DNA of 6,978 nt from Desulfuromonadaceae bacterium (GTDB taxonomy: Bacteria; Desulfobacterota; Desulfuromonadia; Desulfuromonadales; Geopsychrobacteraceae), in NCBI GenBank assembly GCA_030639985.1, contig DAOWKG010000002.1:1-6978 (forward strand), in the 5' to 3' direction. Shown here in pieces: positions 5,866 through 6,978 of the stretch (its first letter is position 1; every line of letters starts with the position of its first letter). Position numbers and translations under genes: made by a program. Under the pieces are notes generated by a model, which saw only the letters and a list, made by a program, of their open reading frames with translations, did not search any database and was not told the DNA's origin.

Positions 5866-6978
5866 TCAGCTAATCAACTGCTTCGCAAGTCCCCCCAAGG
5901 TCTCTATCGCTGCCTCAACCGAGGCATTCCAGAAAGCGGCATTCAGACGGATGCAGTTGCTGAACTTGCCTTCAATGGAAAAGATGTGTCCCGGTGCGAT
6001 GGAGATCCCACACTCCAGAGCCTGCTTATACAGGTCCAAGGCATTGATCGGTTCCGGCATTTCCACCCATAAGACAAACCCGCCCTGCGGCTTGGAAACC
6101 CTGGTTCCAACTGGGAAAAAGCGGCCAATGGCGTCGCCCATCTGCGCTGCCTGTCGGGCATAGGCCCGCCGGATCGAACGCAGATGTCGGTCGTAACCAC
6201 CGGTAGCCAGAAACTCCGCAATCGCTTGTTGCGGCGGACTGGCGGTGGCCACGCTGGTAATCATCTTCAGCCGCTCGATCTTTTCTTGGTAGCGACCCGC
6301 AACAATCCATCCGACTCGGTAGCCGGGAGCCAGGGTCTTGCTGAATGACGAGCAGAGCAGCACGTTACCGGTTTTATCGAAGGACTTCGCCACCGAAGGG
6401 CGCTCGTCCTTGTAAGAGAGGTCACCGTAAATATCGTCCTCAATCAGGGGGACTTGGTAATTTTCCAACAGCTTGACCAAGCGGCGCTTGTCCTCGTCTG
6501 ACATACTGCTACCCAGGGGATTGTTGAAATTGGAAAGGACAATGCAGGCCTTCACCCCCCCGAGGTTGCGATCCAAGGCGTACTCCAGTGCCTCCAGGCT
6601 GATCCCGCCTCGCGGTGAGACCGGAATTTCCAAAGCCTTTAACCCCATCTCCTCTATCAACTGTAGAAAATTGAAATAAACCGGGGTTTCAATCGCCACT
6701 GCGTCCCCCGGTTTGCAGAGCGCCTGCAGGGTCAAAACCACCGCCTCGACACAGCCGGAGGTAATAACAATCTGCTCAGGACTGATGGTGCAGCCGGAGA
6801 GCAACAGTCGCTGTGCCACCTGCTTGCGCAGAAGCAGGTTACCAGGCGGCAGCTCATAGGAGACCGACTGGGTAGCAAAACGGCGCGTCTCACGGGTCAG
6901 CATGCGGCTTAATTTTTCCACCGGCAGCAACTCCGGATTGGGTATGGCAATTCCTAATTGCAGCAATTTTGGATTAAG
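5866..6978 (-). CDS. Fold-type I PLP aminotransferase domain, probably the C-terminal part of a MocR/PdxR-type GntR regulator (gene runs off the right edge)
   Basis: Reading leftward from the window edge, 370 codons are open and end in TGA at 5868-5866. The domain is a class I/II aminotransferase. TSGCVEA is the phosphate-loop region. The Asn of FNNPLG is encoded at 6522-6520. The Asp and Tyr of DDIY, which contact the PLP ring, are encoded at 6438-6436 and 6429-6427. SFSKTLAPGYRVGW carries the Schiff-base Lys at 6339-6337. IRLNAAF carries the substrate-carboxylate Arg at 5949-5947. A TTG at 6966-6964 could be mistaken for a start, but the frame stays open to the edge (LNPKLLQLGIAIPNPELLP), has no ribosome binding site, and matches the linker that joins GntR-type wHTH domains to aminotransferase domains in MocR/PdxR regulators. 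Such proteins usually sense PLP or amino-compound ligands and control neighbouring genes; PdxR controls PLP synthesis. A free-standing aminotransferase remains possible because the N-terminus is not visible. The G+C content is markedly higher than in the other genes. Confidence 0.93.
   Translation of the reverse strand, partial: LNPKLLQLGIAIPNPELLPVEKLSRMLTRETRRFATQSVSYELPPGNLLLRKQVAQRLLLSGCTISPEQIVITSGCVEAVVLTLQALCKPGDAVAIETPVYFNFLQLIEEMGLKALEIPVSPRGGISLEALEYALDRNLGGVKACIVLSNFNNPLGSSMSDEDKRRLVKLLENYQVPLIEDDIYGDLSYKDERPSVAKSFDKTGNVLLCSSFSKTLAPGYRVGWIVAGRYQEKIERLKMITSVATASPPQQAIAEFLATGGYDRHLRSIRRAYARQAAQMGDAIGRFFPVGTRVSKPQGGFVLWVEMPEPINALDLYKQALECGISIAPGHIFSIEGKFSNCIRLNAAFWNASVEAAIETLGGLAKQLIS

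Noticed and set aside
5943..6310. Overlapping minus-strand open frames of 92 and 94 codons, and plus-strand frames at 5825-6163 and 6473-6679
   Set aside because: All lie inside the aminotransferase gene in other frames. The high G+C content of this gene favours long spurious frames.

Overview
The window reads as chromosomal DNA from a Gram-negative bacterium, most likely a deltaproteobacterium of the Desulfuromonadales/Geobacterales type. This rests on the overall look of the proteins: a Cache/HAMP/PAS/HisKA/REC hybrid kinase with an HPK4-type H-box, a CDF transporter with a Cys-rich tail, and a MocR-like aminotransferase. It is an inference and no database search was possible. No mobile element, CRISPR array, rRNA or tRNA gene was found.

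Layout: (1) Positions 1-1106, minus strand, hold the N-terminal 368 codons of mutS, whose 3' part lies beyond position 1. (2) Positions 1107-1386 form a divergent intergenic region with several short inverted repeats and candidate promoters for mutS (leftward) and the kinase (rightward). (3) Positions 1387-5714, plus strand, form a tight three-gene run: a 939-aa membrane hybrid histidine kinase, a 170-aa soluble protein of unknown function, and a 312-aa CDF cation efflux protein. The gaps are 44 nt and 12 nt, so an operon is likely. (4) Positions 5715-5865 are a short convergent intergenic gap with no convincing terminator. (5) Positions 5866-6978, minus strand, hold the C-terminal 370 codons of a fold-type I PLP aminotransferase domain, most likely the C-terminal part of a MocR/PdxR-type GntR regulator whose DNA-binding half lies outside the window.

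How the genes may work together: mutS is a housekeeping mismatch-repair gene and is probably unrelated to the rest. The kinase has a periplasmic sensor made of two Cache-like modules and a C-terminal receiver, but no output domain. It is followed by an unknown protein and a metal exporter, so a link between extracellular sensing and metal homeostasis is possible, but only gene order supports it. The aminotransferase gene is clearly richer in G+C (about 61% in four hand-counted rows, against about 40% in four kinase rows) and is convergent to the operon, so it looks like an independent unit, possibly of different origin.

The least-explained items are the 170-aa protein (4251-4763), the unusual start of the CDF gene, and the inverted repeats between mutS and the kinase. 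Nothing here amounts to a clearly new system.
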